In this document: positions 32,176 to 43,848 of the stretch, piece by piece
Layout of the letters: every line of letters begins with the position of its first letter
Numbering within the stretch: the first letter of the stretch is position 1
Assembly: GCF_901709675.1 (NCBI RefSeq)
Contig: NC_051093.1
Coordinates: 2,687,053-2,751,052 of the forward strand
Origin: Syngnathus acus
Taxonomy: Eukaryota > Chordata > Actinopteri > Syngnathiformes > Syngnathidae
Length of the DNA: 64,000 nt
Reading direction: 5' to 3'
Program-made: the position numbers and the translations under genes
Notes under the pieces: model-generated
Databases searched by the model: none
Told to the model about the DNA's origin: nothing
What the model saw: only the letters and a program-made list of their open reading frames with translations

Positions 32176-34059
32176 AAATATTTGGTCTGTTTACTGAAAA
32201 AATTATTATTGCATGTTTAGTTTTTCTTTCTGTTTTGTTTGTTGCGCCAAAGCGAGCAAGGCATCAAAACATTTGCTCTTCTTTTTTTTTCACCCCAACC
32301 ACAAATGGACCATAAAAAGATTTAGTGCTGGGTTCAATTAGATTTCTAATCCATTTTTATGCTTCTTTCAGCTCATAACAAACCCCGAGCGCCACCGTTC
32401 CGCCATTTCGCACGCGTTACCCGCCAGTGAATTATTGATTAGGCTGCGACGGACCCTAAAAAACGACGCGCACGCCCGGCGCATGTAAAAGACGCACGAG
32501 AGTGTTTGGGGGCATTTGGATGGCAAGTGGGGGGGAAGGCGCCGCAAAGACCATCAATCACTGTCGAGGGAGCGCAAACCTACACGCGGGAGCCGCTGTC
32601 AACGTCGGACGCCAGAAAAATGGACTTCCCGCAACCGGTGTATAAATATAGATGGAGATGTAGACGTAGACATACAATGCGGTCGCTCCGTTTTAACGTT
32701 TGTTGCCTGTTTTTCCGCTCGCTGATGACGCTTCCCAACGCTCCTCACCAAGAAGGAGAAGAGGGGGAGCGCGGGGAGGGCAAAGAGACGACAGCCAGGA
32801 AGAGAAAGCTCTCATTATTTTTCTCTAATTGCCCACATGTGACCCTTGTGATGCAGCCCTCGGCAAGCAGGTACGCCGCCTCATTACGCGGAAGCCTCCT
32901 CTTCCTTCTCGCCCATCCTTGGCTCTCCTTCCTCCTCTTCCCACGGGAACGCCATGAAAAGGCCATGAAAGGCCTCAGCTGACAGCGGCCGGCCAGACCG
33001 CACCAATTAACCGATGCTTCCCGGGCTGCCGCTCGCCAGACGGCCACGCCAAACGCATAACTTCGCCGAGGTTCAGACAGAATTTAAGCGATTGTTTAAA
33101 AAACAAAATGTGCTTTGTTTGGATGTGTTGTTGCTCTGTGTTAACTCTCACGTTTTAGAAAAAATGTTTTTATTTGTACTGATAAATATTAAAAGCTACG
33201 TTTCAAAAGAGGCGTTCCACAAGGCTCCACTTTAGGACCGCTGTTATTCACCCGCTAATCTCATGCCATGCAGTGAGGCGTGACGCTTTGAAATGGAGTG
33301 CGATATTTCGATTGAACAGATGCACACAAATGTGAAAGCTTCTCTCACCATATTGAGTGATGATATAACAAACATGGAGGATGAAGAGTCGGCCGCCCGC
33401 AAGAGTCGTGGGGCCACTCAGCTTCACACTTTGTTACTTTGGCAACCTTTCGCAGTCGGGAGACTGTGAACCCCTTGAGAGGAGCGGCCGATCGGCTCAC
33501 TTTCTCACGTCGCAGACTTCGCGGCCGAGTGACTTCGTCTTTATCGTCGTCCTCGGCTCCCTCAGCGAGCGCATTTGTGACATTCAGGCTTTATTCTGCT
33601 GAAATCAAGGATGCGACCTTGAACGCATCATTTGCACATAAGAAAGAGTGCAAAATCTTAAATCCTCATCTTTCTTGATTCGTTTTCAAAAAGAAGGTGT
33701 TTTGCTCACTATGACTTCCGCTAATGATGATTTGATTCAAAGTCACGCACGTTGGCAAAAGAATTCAAATTCCTGCCGGTGCTTAAAAGAGCATTTGGCG
33801 CCGCAGGACACGTTTGCCCTCGGACACCGGCCTTTGTGTCCACATTTTTGCGAGCTGCACATTTGAGGAATTAGACCGAACCCCAGAGAGGCGCCGCGTT
33901 TTCCCCATGCCAATATTGACCTCAAGGGGGCGCAGCAGGATGCCCGGGAGTCAGAGGAGAACCGGGGAATATTTGATATGTGTCCTTTGTCTTCAAAGTC
34001 ACACAAATCCCAGCGTGACTCAAGGAGCTCTTTGGTCACGCTCTCTCCTGTTATCTGTA
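32176..34059. other. Non-coding block, no gene recognised
   Basis: No coding exon was recognised. Contains poly-T runs and a TATAAATATAGATGGAGATG stretch near 32,641. A CTCF-like core (TCAAGGGGGCGCAGCAGG) is near 33,922. Confidence 0.5.
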
Positions 34060-34275
34060 CTGATTACGGGGATATTATTAAGGCAAATTCAAACATTTTA
34101 GGACATTATTAAGACCAGCTGAGATTTTTGGGGGACATGATTAAGACAATTTAAGACTTCTTAGAAGATTACGAAGGTCATTTTAGGACACCATTCAGGC
34201 CAATCAAGAGTTTGGAGGAAAATATTAAAGCCAGTTAGGAATTTTTTAGGACATTTAAGTTTCTAAGGTTTTGAA
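34060..34275 (+). repeat. Degenerate TTAGGACATTATTAAGAC minisatellite
   Basis: Imperfect units such as TTAGGACATTATTAAGACCA, GGGACATGATTAAGACAATT, TTAGGACACCATTCAGGCCA and GGAAAATATTAAAGCCAGTT. Period is irregular, about 20-35 bp. It shares no obvious core with the other minisatellites. Confidence 0.55.
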
Positions 34276-36009
34276 AGTCATTCAACGTTTCCAGACGAAA
34301 AATGTCCAAAGGTGCACTTGTTTGTAGTTTTCCACTTTGGCCGCAATTTGCCCGCGACAAAGTTGATAAGTCTCAGGCGCAACGACAAATAGAAAGTGTA
34401 ACTATGGAAACAGTAACCAGGATGTTGGTAAGATCATGACTGCCGTGAGCTCAAGGAAGGCCAAGTTTACGTGGACAAACTCTGGATGGAAAATCAGACG
34501 CGCATGCACACACACATTTGCGGCACGCTAACCTTGACTGATCCCACCCGGCGCTCGCTCGACAAAACATGGAAATATTCACCTATTTATTCAGAATAAT
34601 TAAAAATTTTTCTCGACCTTCACTGAGTTGCTTCAATCGTAATTATTCCGGAAATGAAACTTTTGTGTGAGAGGTTTCCTTCGTGTAAGATTTATTTATT
34701 AATTATTTATTTTTAAAATAATCATTTGGCGATTAAAGCTTCCCCGGGATTTGTGTGAAGCGAGCGCTAACGCTTTCAGGCTGCAATTTTCAATCCATTC
34801 AAACCAGTCGGACGCTAATTAAAGACAAATTGACTTGGCTTGCGGCTTAGCCAACAAAAACAATACTCATCATTTCCTCAAGGGGGCGTTTTGAATTTGG
34901 GTTTTAAGACAGGGTGAGGCTTTCAAGACTGTCAAGGTTTTCCTGCCATCAGCGGCCAAATTTATTGTTTCGCAAGATTGTGAAGAGGACGCTACTGACC
35001 TTGAGCGAGGCCGCGGGTGCCGAGGAGGGATAGAGACAGTTCGGAGGAGGTCCGTGGGGGGCGCGGCAATGTGCCGGGCGGCCACCCGGGGGCGATGACC
35101 CCGACAGCGTGCTAGAGGTGAGGCAAAGTCGCCATTAATATGGAGCAGCTGACTCTGGTGGGAAGCAGAAAAACACGGCGGGGTGGTCAGGTTGTCGCCA
35201 AAGCCTAATTTGGTACCATGATTCTTGTTTGAAATCCAAACTCAGCCCCTGATTGGAGACCCTAACCCAGGTTTTAAACAGGAATCTGAAACGCTTCATT
35301 TGAAACCATTGCCTCAAATGTTATCTTTAGGCCCCCCCCATCCGACCCCCCAGGACCCGAGGGACCGCTTGACTTCCTGTATCGAGCACAAACATATTGA
35401 TCACCTCGTCTGTCCTCACCGTCCTTCTAAGAAGAACCCAAATTAAGGTTTCAAGCCCAGCTTTACCTTTCAAATGACGGCTTCAATCAAACAAGGGTTA
35501 CACTTTTGGTTGGTACAATTCAGCACATTGTGGTCTCCCCATTCTTGTCATTTGGTTTGCGCTAACGTCATCCAAACCAAAGCAAAGTCTCGCGAAGACG
35601 GCGCTCCGGCATGGACCGTGCGGCTCCGTTGCGATGTCATGGACAATGAGCGAGGCAGCCGCACTTCATAATAAGCATGGACGGCGCCTCCTTATGGCGC
35701 ATTGATTTCCGATAGGTGCACTGATAGAGAGGCGCGGGGTAATTACGCTGTGCAAGCAGAGGTCGTCCTGGACAAATATCATCAGCGTCAGATTAGAATG
35801 AAAGGCCGTGTCGGGGGCTGGAGGGGGGGGGCGCCTTTAGATGAAGATGAGGAAGATGAAGAGCTCTCAATGTCGCCACCTTGCTCAGGCATGTGATAAC
35901 CTGACATGACCAAAGACCATCCAAAAAAACAGGAAGGGCAAAGGTGTTGAGATATAACAATAGAAGCTCATTCAGATTAGCTGGAAGAATGCCAATATTG
36001 TGTCCGTTC
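34276..36009. other. Non-coding block, no gene recognised
   Basis: No coding exon was recognised. An AT-rich, homeodomain-site-like stretch at 34,565-34,740 is the only part that looks like a possible conserved non-coding element; without a comparison this stays a guess. Confidence 0.45.
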
Positions 36010-36250
36010 GAAAGGTAAGGAATCTCACCAAGGTGAACTCGAATATTCCCAAGAGGTGCAGGATGACCTGAGATGGAACCAGAATGTTAGAAAAAGTGAA
36101 CTTGGATGTTCTCCAACTGAATCACAAAGCAGACAAGAACACGCTTAAGCAGAGCAGAAGATTCCAAAGTGGATTGGAATGAGCTCAGAGTGGACTAGAA
36201 TGCAACAAAGTGGACCAGAACACTCTTAAGTGGAGCAAAATGTTCGAAAG
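36010..36250 (+). repeat. 21-bp minisatellite, block 5
   Basis: Units such as GAGCTCAGAGTGGACTAGAA, AACAAAGTGGACCAGAACAC and TTCCAAAGTGGATTGGAATG match the family seen at 24,745, about 11 kb away. Confidence 0.65.
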
Positions 36251-38849
36251 GAGACCACCACTGGCAGAGCTAGAGGGGGGTCGCGGGGGCACTGCCCCCA
36301 CCCTGAAATATGCCTGGCCAGAAAACTGACTTACGCATGTGGACTCCAGTGTTGGAATGTGGACCGGGCAGCGGGAGTCGAGTGCTACCCGGGGCGGCAG
36401 CTCATTAAACTCGCACTGGCCACCCCAAATGAGCCGCCTCCACACTCCATTTAGTATAATGGCTGCAAATGAGGTAAATAGACCCCCTTGCCCCTCCCAC
36501 GCCGCTCAGTGTTTGTTACTCATCCAAGGCCCGTTATCACTCGCCACTTAATTTCCCAACAAAGGCGGCAAAGGTGTTTCCATGGAGAGGGAAACCGTGA
36601 GTTCCGGCTCTCTTCATTTCACCGCAATTAACAAACTCTGGGAGGGGGAAGGGCGGCGTTTCAGCTGATTGCTTTCACATGAGAATCGAAATGAAAATCC
36701 TCGCCGTGCCCGAACGTTAAAGACTGAAGCGCATGAAAGGTTCCAAACCAGTTGACACGCCACAATATTGCTCTCCCTTGTTTAGGATCAAGTTGAGTTC
36801 TTCCTTTCCCACCTGGCGCTTCTCAAGATCACCGTCAGGCTGAACACCAGCGCCCCCCGCAGGCGCAAATCCTCCTAGCTTCCTTCTCATCTTCCTCCTC
36901 CAAACTCATCACTAGCACCAGATTTTGTGAGAATCAATAGGAGGAGTCAGTTGGAGGCACAAAAAGGCGGGAAGCCAAAGGGGAAAGCAGGTGAGATTCG
37001 GGAGGTGGCACAAAGCAGGAGGCGGCGGATGATGTTGACATGGAAAAGAAGAGGAAGATCTCCGAGAGAAGAGGAGGACGAGGAGGAGGAGGAGAGTGAG
37101 TCAGCAGCAAGAGGAGGCGGGAGGCTATTATTAGGGCCACGCGCCTGACGCCCTGCTGTTATTAATACCAGTCAACATCCAAGCTGACACGCCGCAGCTT
37201 TAAAAACAAACAAAACCAGACAAACTGACTAACAGAACGGGTGGCCGGAATTTCTCCTATTCCTTTTTTTTTAATTAGTCACGTGGAAGGATCATGCCAT
37301 GACACATGCAGGCATGATGAGAAGAAAGTCTCCAACTTCTCTAATTTCATTCCGAAGGGACAAAAAAGCAGGTGTTTATTAACATTCTTCATAGGAGGCG
37401 GGGCTTTCCTTGGACCACCGTTTGCATCAATGGCCGTTTCCCGACCACAAAGCGTAAAAAGAAGAAGCTGGAAAAAGTGCCGTTGTTTGTCATTGTGCCG
37501 CTGACGGGAGCTCCGCAGGCGAGCTATTATCTCAAGTGAAGCAGCCCGTGCACGGTGCACTTCACGAGCGCTTTCAACGCTCTTCAAGACAAGCGAAATG
37601 TCAGCGCAGAGCCACAAAAAAAAAAGGCAAATGGTAATGAATTGTCAGACGAGGAGAAGATCAGAGAAGCCAAACGAATTTCATATCACACCTATAAAGA
37701 CCCAACGTTTAATTAACCGTGGCCTGGAAAAAAATAACGCCCGCCGCGCGTCTTTCGTAAGTAAATGAAAGAAATCAATTAGCTGAGCCCCACGGCGCCG
37801 ACAGAGAAGGGAATATGGACAGACAGGCTAAAAAAGCGATCGAGGGGGAACGCCATGGCCGAAGGGCCCACGCGCTCTGGAAGCCGTCCCCGAGCGGACC
37901 TCCTCGACCGAGCTGCTGGCGCCTACTCACGCCCTCAACCTCTGCTGCGCCTCCGCGCTCGCTCGCTCGCGCGCGCTCGCCAACGCCAATGAAGTCGTGT
38001 GCACAGCACGCAACACGAAAAGCCGCCATCAATAGTTAGTTTGGACTCATTATTAAAAGGAGGGAGCGCCAAAAAAGCGGGCAACATCATTTTCTAATTT
38101 GCTAATGAGCCACAAAAGTTTTGGAACAAATGTTTGATGATGGGCTTGCTGATTCTCTGTTTTTTTTTCCAAATGTTCTCGCAGGCAACCAGCAGGGGGC
38201 GCTTGAGGCAAACCCCAGGCGGGTGCTTTCTGCGAGTTCAGATCAAGTTTACTCTGGCCACTCCAGTTGAGCACTTGAAGTTCTCAAGGCGGAGAAGTGA
38301 GAGTCAGCAGTCCACCCTCGAGGAAAAAAAAAAAAAAAAAAAAGGGAGTCTTGCTGAGTGCGTGCGTCCGAGGCGAGTTGGTAAGCGAGCGTTCATACGA
38401 GCGCGCCGGGATGAATATGAATGAGGCAAATGAAAGCTGATGAATGTTTGCCCTTATCTCCATAAATATTAGACAATTCCCTTGAAGCGCAGCCAAGGAC
38501 GCGCACAATAAAAGGACACTTTTTCAACAGCTCATAACATCACATCGCCATGAGATGATGGATCATGTCGCGGCCCCTTCACACGCCCCTTTAGGTTTTT
38601 TTCCTTTTTTTATTTTTATCTCTCATGCCCGTCGTCCCATCCTGGCAAATGATCTTTTAACAAGAACCCCGGGACAAGGTACACATTAGACTTATTGAAA
38701 TTAATTCCGATATTAAGTTCTCGCGGCGACTTCCCGCTGGCCTGTCGGGATAGCCAGATGAATCGTGTTTGGCCACTCAAGGTGAATAGTACGGTTTCAA
38801 GTCAGGATAGGACTCCACGTGGAGCTGGTTTTGTCATGAAAGCATGAAG
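36251..38849. other. Non-coding block upstream of enpp7
   Basis: No coding exon was recognised. Purine-rich GAGGAG stretch near 37,065-37,100, poly-A near 38,324-38,343, and several short AT-rich segments. Confidence 0.5.
38189..38203 (+). promoter_or_regulatory. CTCF-like core
   Basis: CCAGCAGGGGGCGCT matches the core of the vertebrate CTCF consensus (CCASYAGRKGGCRS). It sits about 950 bp upstream of the enpp7 start codon, between the desert and the gene-dense part. Binding is not shown by sequence alone. Confidence 0.5.
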
Positions 38850-38960
38850 GCTTTCAAATTAAGACTTTCAGGATGGAAGTTTCAAAACACTTTCAAAGTG
38901 GGGATTTGAGTGAGGTTTCAAAGAAGTCTTAAGTTTCAAAGTATTGTTTAGGGTTTCAAG
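38850..38960 (+). repeat. GGTTTCAAAG degenerate repeat, block 1
   Basis: TTTCAA words spaced about 15-25 bp apart (CTTTCAAATTAAGAC, GTTTCAAAACACTTTC, GGTTTCAAAGAAG, GGGTTTCAAGC). Similar blocks lie at 41,020-41,130 and 41,745-41,960, on both sides of enpp7. Confidence 0.5.
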
Positions 38961-39156
38961 CTACAAGATAAAAACTGTGCACGTCAGTGGAGATTAACGG
39001 CCTTCAACGAGCGGGACTCAAGAGGCCATGAACCTCAGCATAAAAATTGCGATAAAGGCTACTGATAAGATAAAGCCACAAACTTTGTCCGCAAACAGAA
39101 GGTCTGACACTTCGCAAAAGTCGTCCCGAGCCGCAACAGCGCAAACTTTCGGAAGC

Positions 39157-41480
39157 ATGCTGGGGACAGCCGCCGTGTGGTTCCTGTGGGGGGCCTCTTG
39201 TAGCCTGGGGGCCCCAGCCGGACCCCCCAGGCAGAAGGTCCTGCTGGTGTCCTTCGACGGCTTCCGCTGGGATTACGACCGCGACGTGGACACGCCAAAC
39301 TTGGACCGCATGGCCCGCGACGGCATCAAGGCCGAATACGTGACACCGCCGTATCTCACCATCACCAGCCCGACGCACTTCACGCTCCTCACCGGTAAAC
39401 CGCCGCTCAACCAAACATTTAGGCCACCATGAAACCCTAATCCGGGATTTTCCCGGCGGCCAGGTCGCTACATCGAGAACCACGGTGTGATCCACAACAT
39501 GTGGTTCAACACCAGCAGCACGGAGAAGAAGCCGTACTACCAGACGCAGTTTGTCAACGAGTGGTGGGACAACGGCACGCTGCCCATCTGGATCACGGCG
39601 CAGAACCAGGTCCGTTTCATCCGCTAAATTGTTTTGGCAAGACCAGAGCTGGGGCGCAGCTGGAAAGCTTCTGCTGTGGCTTCGGGTGTCCAAACTTGTC
39701 TCCGTGCTTTGGCAGGGCCTCAAGTCGGGTTCTCTTCACTTCCCCGGCACAGCGTCCAGCTACCGGGGCCAGACGGCCATGGTGCGCGAGGTCGAACCAC
39801 TCCTCTACAACTATAAGAACGAGACGGCTTGGCGCCAGAATGCCGACAAGGTGATGGGCTGGTTCCGTGACCAAGATCTGGACTTTGTGTCGCTGTACTT
39901 CGGCGAGCCGGACGGCACCGGTCACCGCTACGGCCCGGACTCGCCTCAGCGACGGGACATGGTCCGGCAGGTGGATCGGACCGTGGGCTACATCCGGCAA
40001 TCGGCGGAGAACCACGGACTAGGCCACGTCTTGAACATCATCATCACCTCCGACCACGGAATGACCACCGTGTACCGGAACGGACTGGTGGAGGAAATCA
40101 CGCTTTCCAAGATTCCGGGCTTCTCCTTCCGGGACGTGTCCTTCCACCTGGTGGACTTTGGGCCTTCGGGGATGCTGCTGCCTAAGCCGGGTAAGCTGGA
40201 GAAGGTGTACCAGGCCCTGAAGGGGGCGCACCCGCACCTCCACGTCTACAAGAAGGAGGAGATGCCCGAACGGCTCCATTTCGCTAACAACGACAGAATC
40301 CTCCCCATCATTCTGCTGGCCGATGCGGGTTATGTCATCAATGGGGTGCGTACAAAAATAACACAAACATCTTCCACATGAGCATCAACATCATTTTACG
40401 GCCACTCACAGATGTACTTTGCGATACAAGTACATACCGGGCACAGATAGCGAAACAGCTCCGATAAGATGTGATGAGATCAACAAAGCTACGAGGCAAA
40501 CCTAAAGTCGAGTTTCAACCGTTTATGTTTTCAAACCGTGAGTGCTCAGTCTGCACGTGTTGACTTATCCAGTAGCTCCCTCTGCTGGCAAGGAATGAGC
40601 ACTACATAAACACTGTCCCTTGGTGCCACCGTTGGTGGAATTTAATAGATGGAGAGCATCTAATTTTGTTGTATCATTTCACACATGGATGTTTACGACG
40701 TTTTTGGGCGCTCAGTACTTCCCAGTGCAGTTCAACAAGGGCGAGCACGGCTTCGACAACCACGAGATGGACATGAAGGCTTTCTTCAGGGCGGCGGGGC
40801 CGGCATTCCGTAAGGGCCTGAAAGTGGGCCCCTTCGAGACAGTCCACATCTACCCACTCATGTGCCACATTTTGGGCATCCGACCCGAGGTCAACGACGG
40901 CCACCTGGATGCCACCAAGGAAATGCTGCTCAACCACACCGGCCCGGACATAGGTCAGAGACCAACCGCCGCCATCGCTACACGCCAGGGTTGCTTTGCA
41001 TTGCGCTTCGAGGGTTTTAAGCACAAGTTGGGGTTTCAAATGAGTATTTTAAAGGCGAGAGTAACGATTTCAAACAAGGGTTGTGATTTCTAAATAGGGT
41101 TTCAAGGTGTGGTTAAAGTTTCAAAGCTATTATATAAAATTTATTGAAACAATAAAACAATTGCAGAACTGTTTATTATTTCATTTTTACTCGTTATCTG
41201 GGTTTTTTTTTTTTAGAAGGTGGCAAACGTGTAAACATGGTTGGGAAGGCGTTCACCGGTTTGGCTGCGATGGCTGGATTTCTTCTCATCGTTTTTGTCT
41301 CTGTTGTGGCACACAGAATGTTCATTGACAGACGACACAAAAGGTGCGAAGAAAAATATTAAGGTCAATGGTTTGATTTACTTTTAAAAGTCGTAGAAAA
41401 TGAGTCAATGACTTTTTATTTGTTTCAGATCTGAAGAACTGACCAATCCTGCAGAGATGATTGAACAAACTTCATTTTGA
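39157..41480 (+). CDS. enpp7: Ectonucleotide pyrophosphatase/phosphodiesterase 7 (alkaline sphingomyelinase)
   Basis: Six coding exons: 39157-39394, 39464-39609, 39716-40345, 40716-40953, 41217-41343 and 41429-41480, joining to 476 codons plus stop (human ENPP7 458). The family hydrolyses sphingomyelin and lysophospholipids at the intestinal cell surface. Seen: hydrophobic N-terminus (MLGTAAVWFLWGA) as signal peptide; SFDGFRWDY with metal ligand Asp34; TSPTHF with nucleophile Thr73; GEPDGTGHRYG (Asp194, His198); TSDHGM (Asp241, His242); GEHGFDN (His349). A C-terminal hydrophobic segment (about 428-447) is followed by a basic cytoplasmic tail ending TSF. The start at 39157 begins the signal peptide; an in-frame ATG at 39028 would put 43 polar residues before it and is less likely. 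Exons 2 to 4 match ENPP7 better than other ENPPs, and the next gene, cbx2, is its human neighbour too. Confidence 0.93.
40576..40588 (-). promoter_or_regulatory. CTCF-like core in an enpp7 intron
   Basis: On the minus strand the stretch reads CCAGCAGAGGGAG, a close match to the CTCF core. It lies in the intron between exons 3 and 4 of enpp7 and points opposite to the site at 38,189. Confidence 0.4.
41020..41130 (+). repeat. GGTTTCAAAG degenerate repeat, block 2
   Basis: GGGTTTTAAGC, GGGGTTTCAAATG, GATTTCAAACAAGGG, GGGTTTCAAGGTG and AAGTTTCAAAGC within enpp7 intron 4; same family as the blocks on either side of the gene. Confidence 0.5.
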
Positions 41481-41554
41481 GAAAAAACGTCATTAATTGA
41501 GTGTTTTGTTGTATATGTGGGAGTGTATATATGTGCTGAACGAATGAGTAATTT

Positions 41555-41560
41555 AATAAA
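41555..41560 (+). terminator. Polyadenylation signal of enpp7
   Basis: AATAAA 75 bp after the enpp7 stop codon, the first canonical signal in the 3' region. Confidence 0.65.
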
Positions 41561-41744
41561 TTGTGTTAAACGGAACAAGAAACATTTTGTTGCTCCACTC
41601 TCACTTGCTCGCTAGGATGGTGGCTGCAGGCTGGCTACTTCAGGTCGCCCGCCTCTCGAGCCATCTGCTAGCAGCAAGCTAAAGTAATAGCGTGGTGCTT
41701 CCGGTAGACATTTTCAAAATAAATGAGAATGTCAATTATTTGAA

Positions 41745-41960
41745 ATTTGGGGTTTCAAGCAAGTGTCAGGAATTTCAAGCCAAACAGTTTCCAGAAAAGG
41801 TAAGGTTTGAAAGCTGGGTTTCAAATGAGGTCCAGGTTTTCGAGGTTAAGGTTAGGGTTTCAACAAAATAGGTTTGGTTTAAAAGTATGATTTAAAGCAA
41901 GGTTTAGGAATTCAAAGTAGGGTTTAATGAGATTGGTGGGGTTTTAAGAGTTAGGGTTCC
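41745..41960 (+). repeat. GGTTTCAAAG degenerate repeat, block 3
   Basis: Many GGGTTTCAA, AATTTCAAGC, GGTTTTCGAGG and GGGTTTCAAC units between the end of enpp7 and the Tc1 element, spaced about 15-25 bp. Confidence 0.55.
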
Positions 41961-42111
41961 AAAATGCTTTTAAATGTGTATAAATTTTAACTGAAGTGCA
42001 AAAAAGAAACTTAATTGATGACAAAAAAAATTTGTGAACGGTGTTTATATTGTGCAATTATATAATATGTACAGTTTGTAATAACTAATAAGTAAAATGT
42101 GACATAATATA

Positions 42112-43687
42112 CAGGACTGTCTCTGAAAATTAGAATATTGTGATAAAGTTCTTCATTTTCTGTAATGCAATTAAAAAAACAAAAATGGCATACATTCTGG
42201 ATTCATTACAAATCAACTAAAATATTAAAAGCCTTTTATTATTTTAATATTGCTGATTATTGCATACAGCTTAAGAAAACTCAAATATCTTATCTCAAAA
42301 TATTAGAATATCATGAAAAAGTATACTAGTAGGGTATTCAACTAATCACTTGAATCGTCGAATTAACTCCTGCAAGGGTTTCCTCGGCCTTGAAAAACAC
42401 TCAGCTTGGTTCAGTAAACTAAATCACAAGCATGGAGAAGACTGCTGATCTGACTGCTGTCCAGAGGACCATCATTGACACCCTCCATTAGGAGGGTAAG
42501 ACACAAAAAGAAATTTCTCAAAGAGCAAGGTGTTCAGAGTGCAGTTTCAAAGCACATCCACAAAAAGTCTGTTGGAAGGGGGAAATGTGGCAGGAAGCGT
42601 TGCACAACCAAGAGAGATGACCGCACCCTTAATAGCATTGTGAAGAAGAGTCGCTTCCAGAATTTGGGGGATCTTTAAAGACAGTGGACTGAAGCTGGAG
42701 TCCAGGTATCAAAAGCTACTGTTCACAGACGTGTCCGGGAAATGGGCTACAATAGCCGTATTCCCATGGTCAAGCCACTTCTGAACTCAAGACAACGGAA
42801 GAAGCATCTGACTTGGGCTATGGAAAAGAAGCACTGGACAGTTGCAGAGTGGTCCAAAGTCCTCTTTTCAGACGAAAGCAAGTTTTGTATTTCATTTGGA
42901 AGTCAAGGCGCCAGAGTCTGGAGAAAGGCTGGAGAGGAGCAAAGTCCAAGTTGCTTGAAATCCAGTGTGAAGTTCCCACAGTCAGCGATGGTTTGGGGAG
43001 CCATGTCAGCTGCTGGTGTTGGTCCACTGTGTTTCATCAAGTCAAGAGTAAATGCAGATTTTAGAGCACTACATGCTTCCGTCTGCTGAAGAGCTCTATG
43101 GAGATGATTTTCATTTTCCAGCATGATCTGGCACCTGCCCACAGTGCCAAAACCACCAGTAAATGGTGTACTGATTATGGCATTACTGTCCTCGATTGGC
43201 CTGCCAATTCTCCTGACCTGAACCCCATAGAGAATTTGTGGGGTATTGTGAAGAAGAAGCTGAAAGACACCAGACCCAACAATGCAAATGAGCTAAAGGC
43301 CACTATTGAAGCATCCTGGGCATCCATAACACCTCAGCAATGCCACAGGCTGATTGCCTCCATGCAATGATGCAGTAATCCGTGCAAAAGGATTCCCAAC
43401 CAAGTACCGAGTGCATTAATGGACATTTTCAAATGTTTGATTTTGTTTTGCTGTTGTAAATCTTTATTTTTTACTTGGTCTGAGGAAATATTTTAATATT
43501 TTGAGATTGGATTTTTGAGTTTTCTTAAACTGTAAGCCATAATCAGCAATATTAAAATGATAAAAGGCTTGTAATATTTCAGTTGACTTGTAATGAATCC
43601 TAAATGTATGACATTTTTGTTTTTTTAATTGCATTACAGAAAATAAAGAACTTTATCACAATATTCTAATTTTCTGAGACAGTCTTG
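42112..43687 (+). mobile_element. Tc1-type DNA transposon, full length, inactive
   Basis: A 1,576-bp element bounded by TA on both sides (42,110-42,111 and 43,688-43,689), the Tc1/mariner target duplication. The ends are inverted: CAGGACTGTCTCTGAAAATT on the left and AATTTTCTGAGACAGTCTTG on the right. The inverted repeats extend about 205 bp (to about 42,316 and from about 43,480). Each carries an outer ATTAGAATATTGTGATAAAG copy and an inner ATTAGAATATCATGAAAAAG-like copy on the left, the IR/DR layout of many fish Tc1 elements. The body holds a broken transposase gene. The right end lies 161 bp before the cbx2 start codon. Confidence 0.93.
42432..43370 (+). pseudogene. Tc1 transposase, degraded
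   Basis: Transposases of this family cut and paste the element at TA sites. The frame starts at the ATG at 42,432 (MEKTADLTAVQRT), meets a TAG at 42,489, continues in another frame as HIHKKSVGRGKCGRKR, stops again near 42,674, then resumes (42,742-43,089) with WSKVLFSDESKF and the VWGAMSAAGVGPLCF block. A deletion of roughly ten bases near 43,055 and another shift near 43,110 lead into 43,098-43,370, which has HDLAPAHSAK, LDWPANSPDLNPIENLWG and the RLIASMQ end. Catalytic-domain pieces (Asp in FSDESKF, Asp in the AHSAK region, Glu of NPIENLWG) are still readable. At least two stops and two frame changes make it non-functional. Confidence 0.9.
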
Positions 43688-43848
43688 TAGATCTTTGTAA
43701 CGTGAAAGCCAGTTCATGATACGTCAGGAAAAGCTTTTATTGTGAAGTGCGCCATAGCAATTTCCTGTGGTTGGGCATTTTATTTCCTGCGTCGGACTGG
43801 GCAGTGTTGCTTTTGCAGGGATTGTTATTGTGATCGTGCGGGTCCACC

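Noticed and set aside
39028-39156. Upstream in-frame ATG as the enpp7 start
   Set aside because: It would bury the hydrophobic signal peptide behind 43 polar residues, unlike the family.
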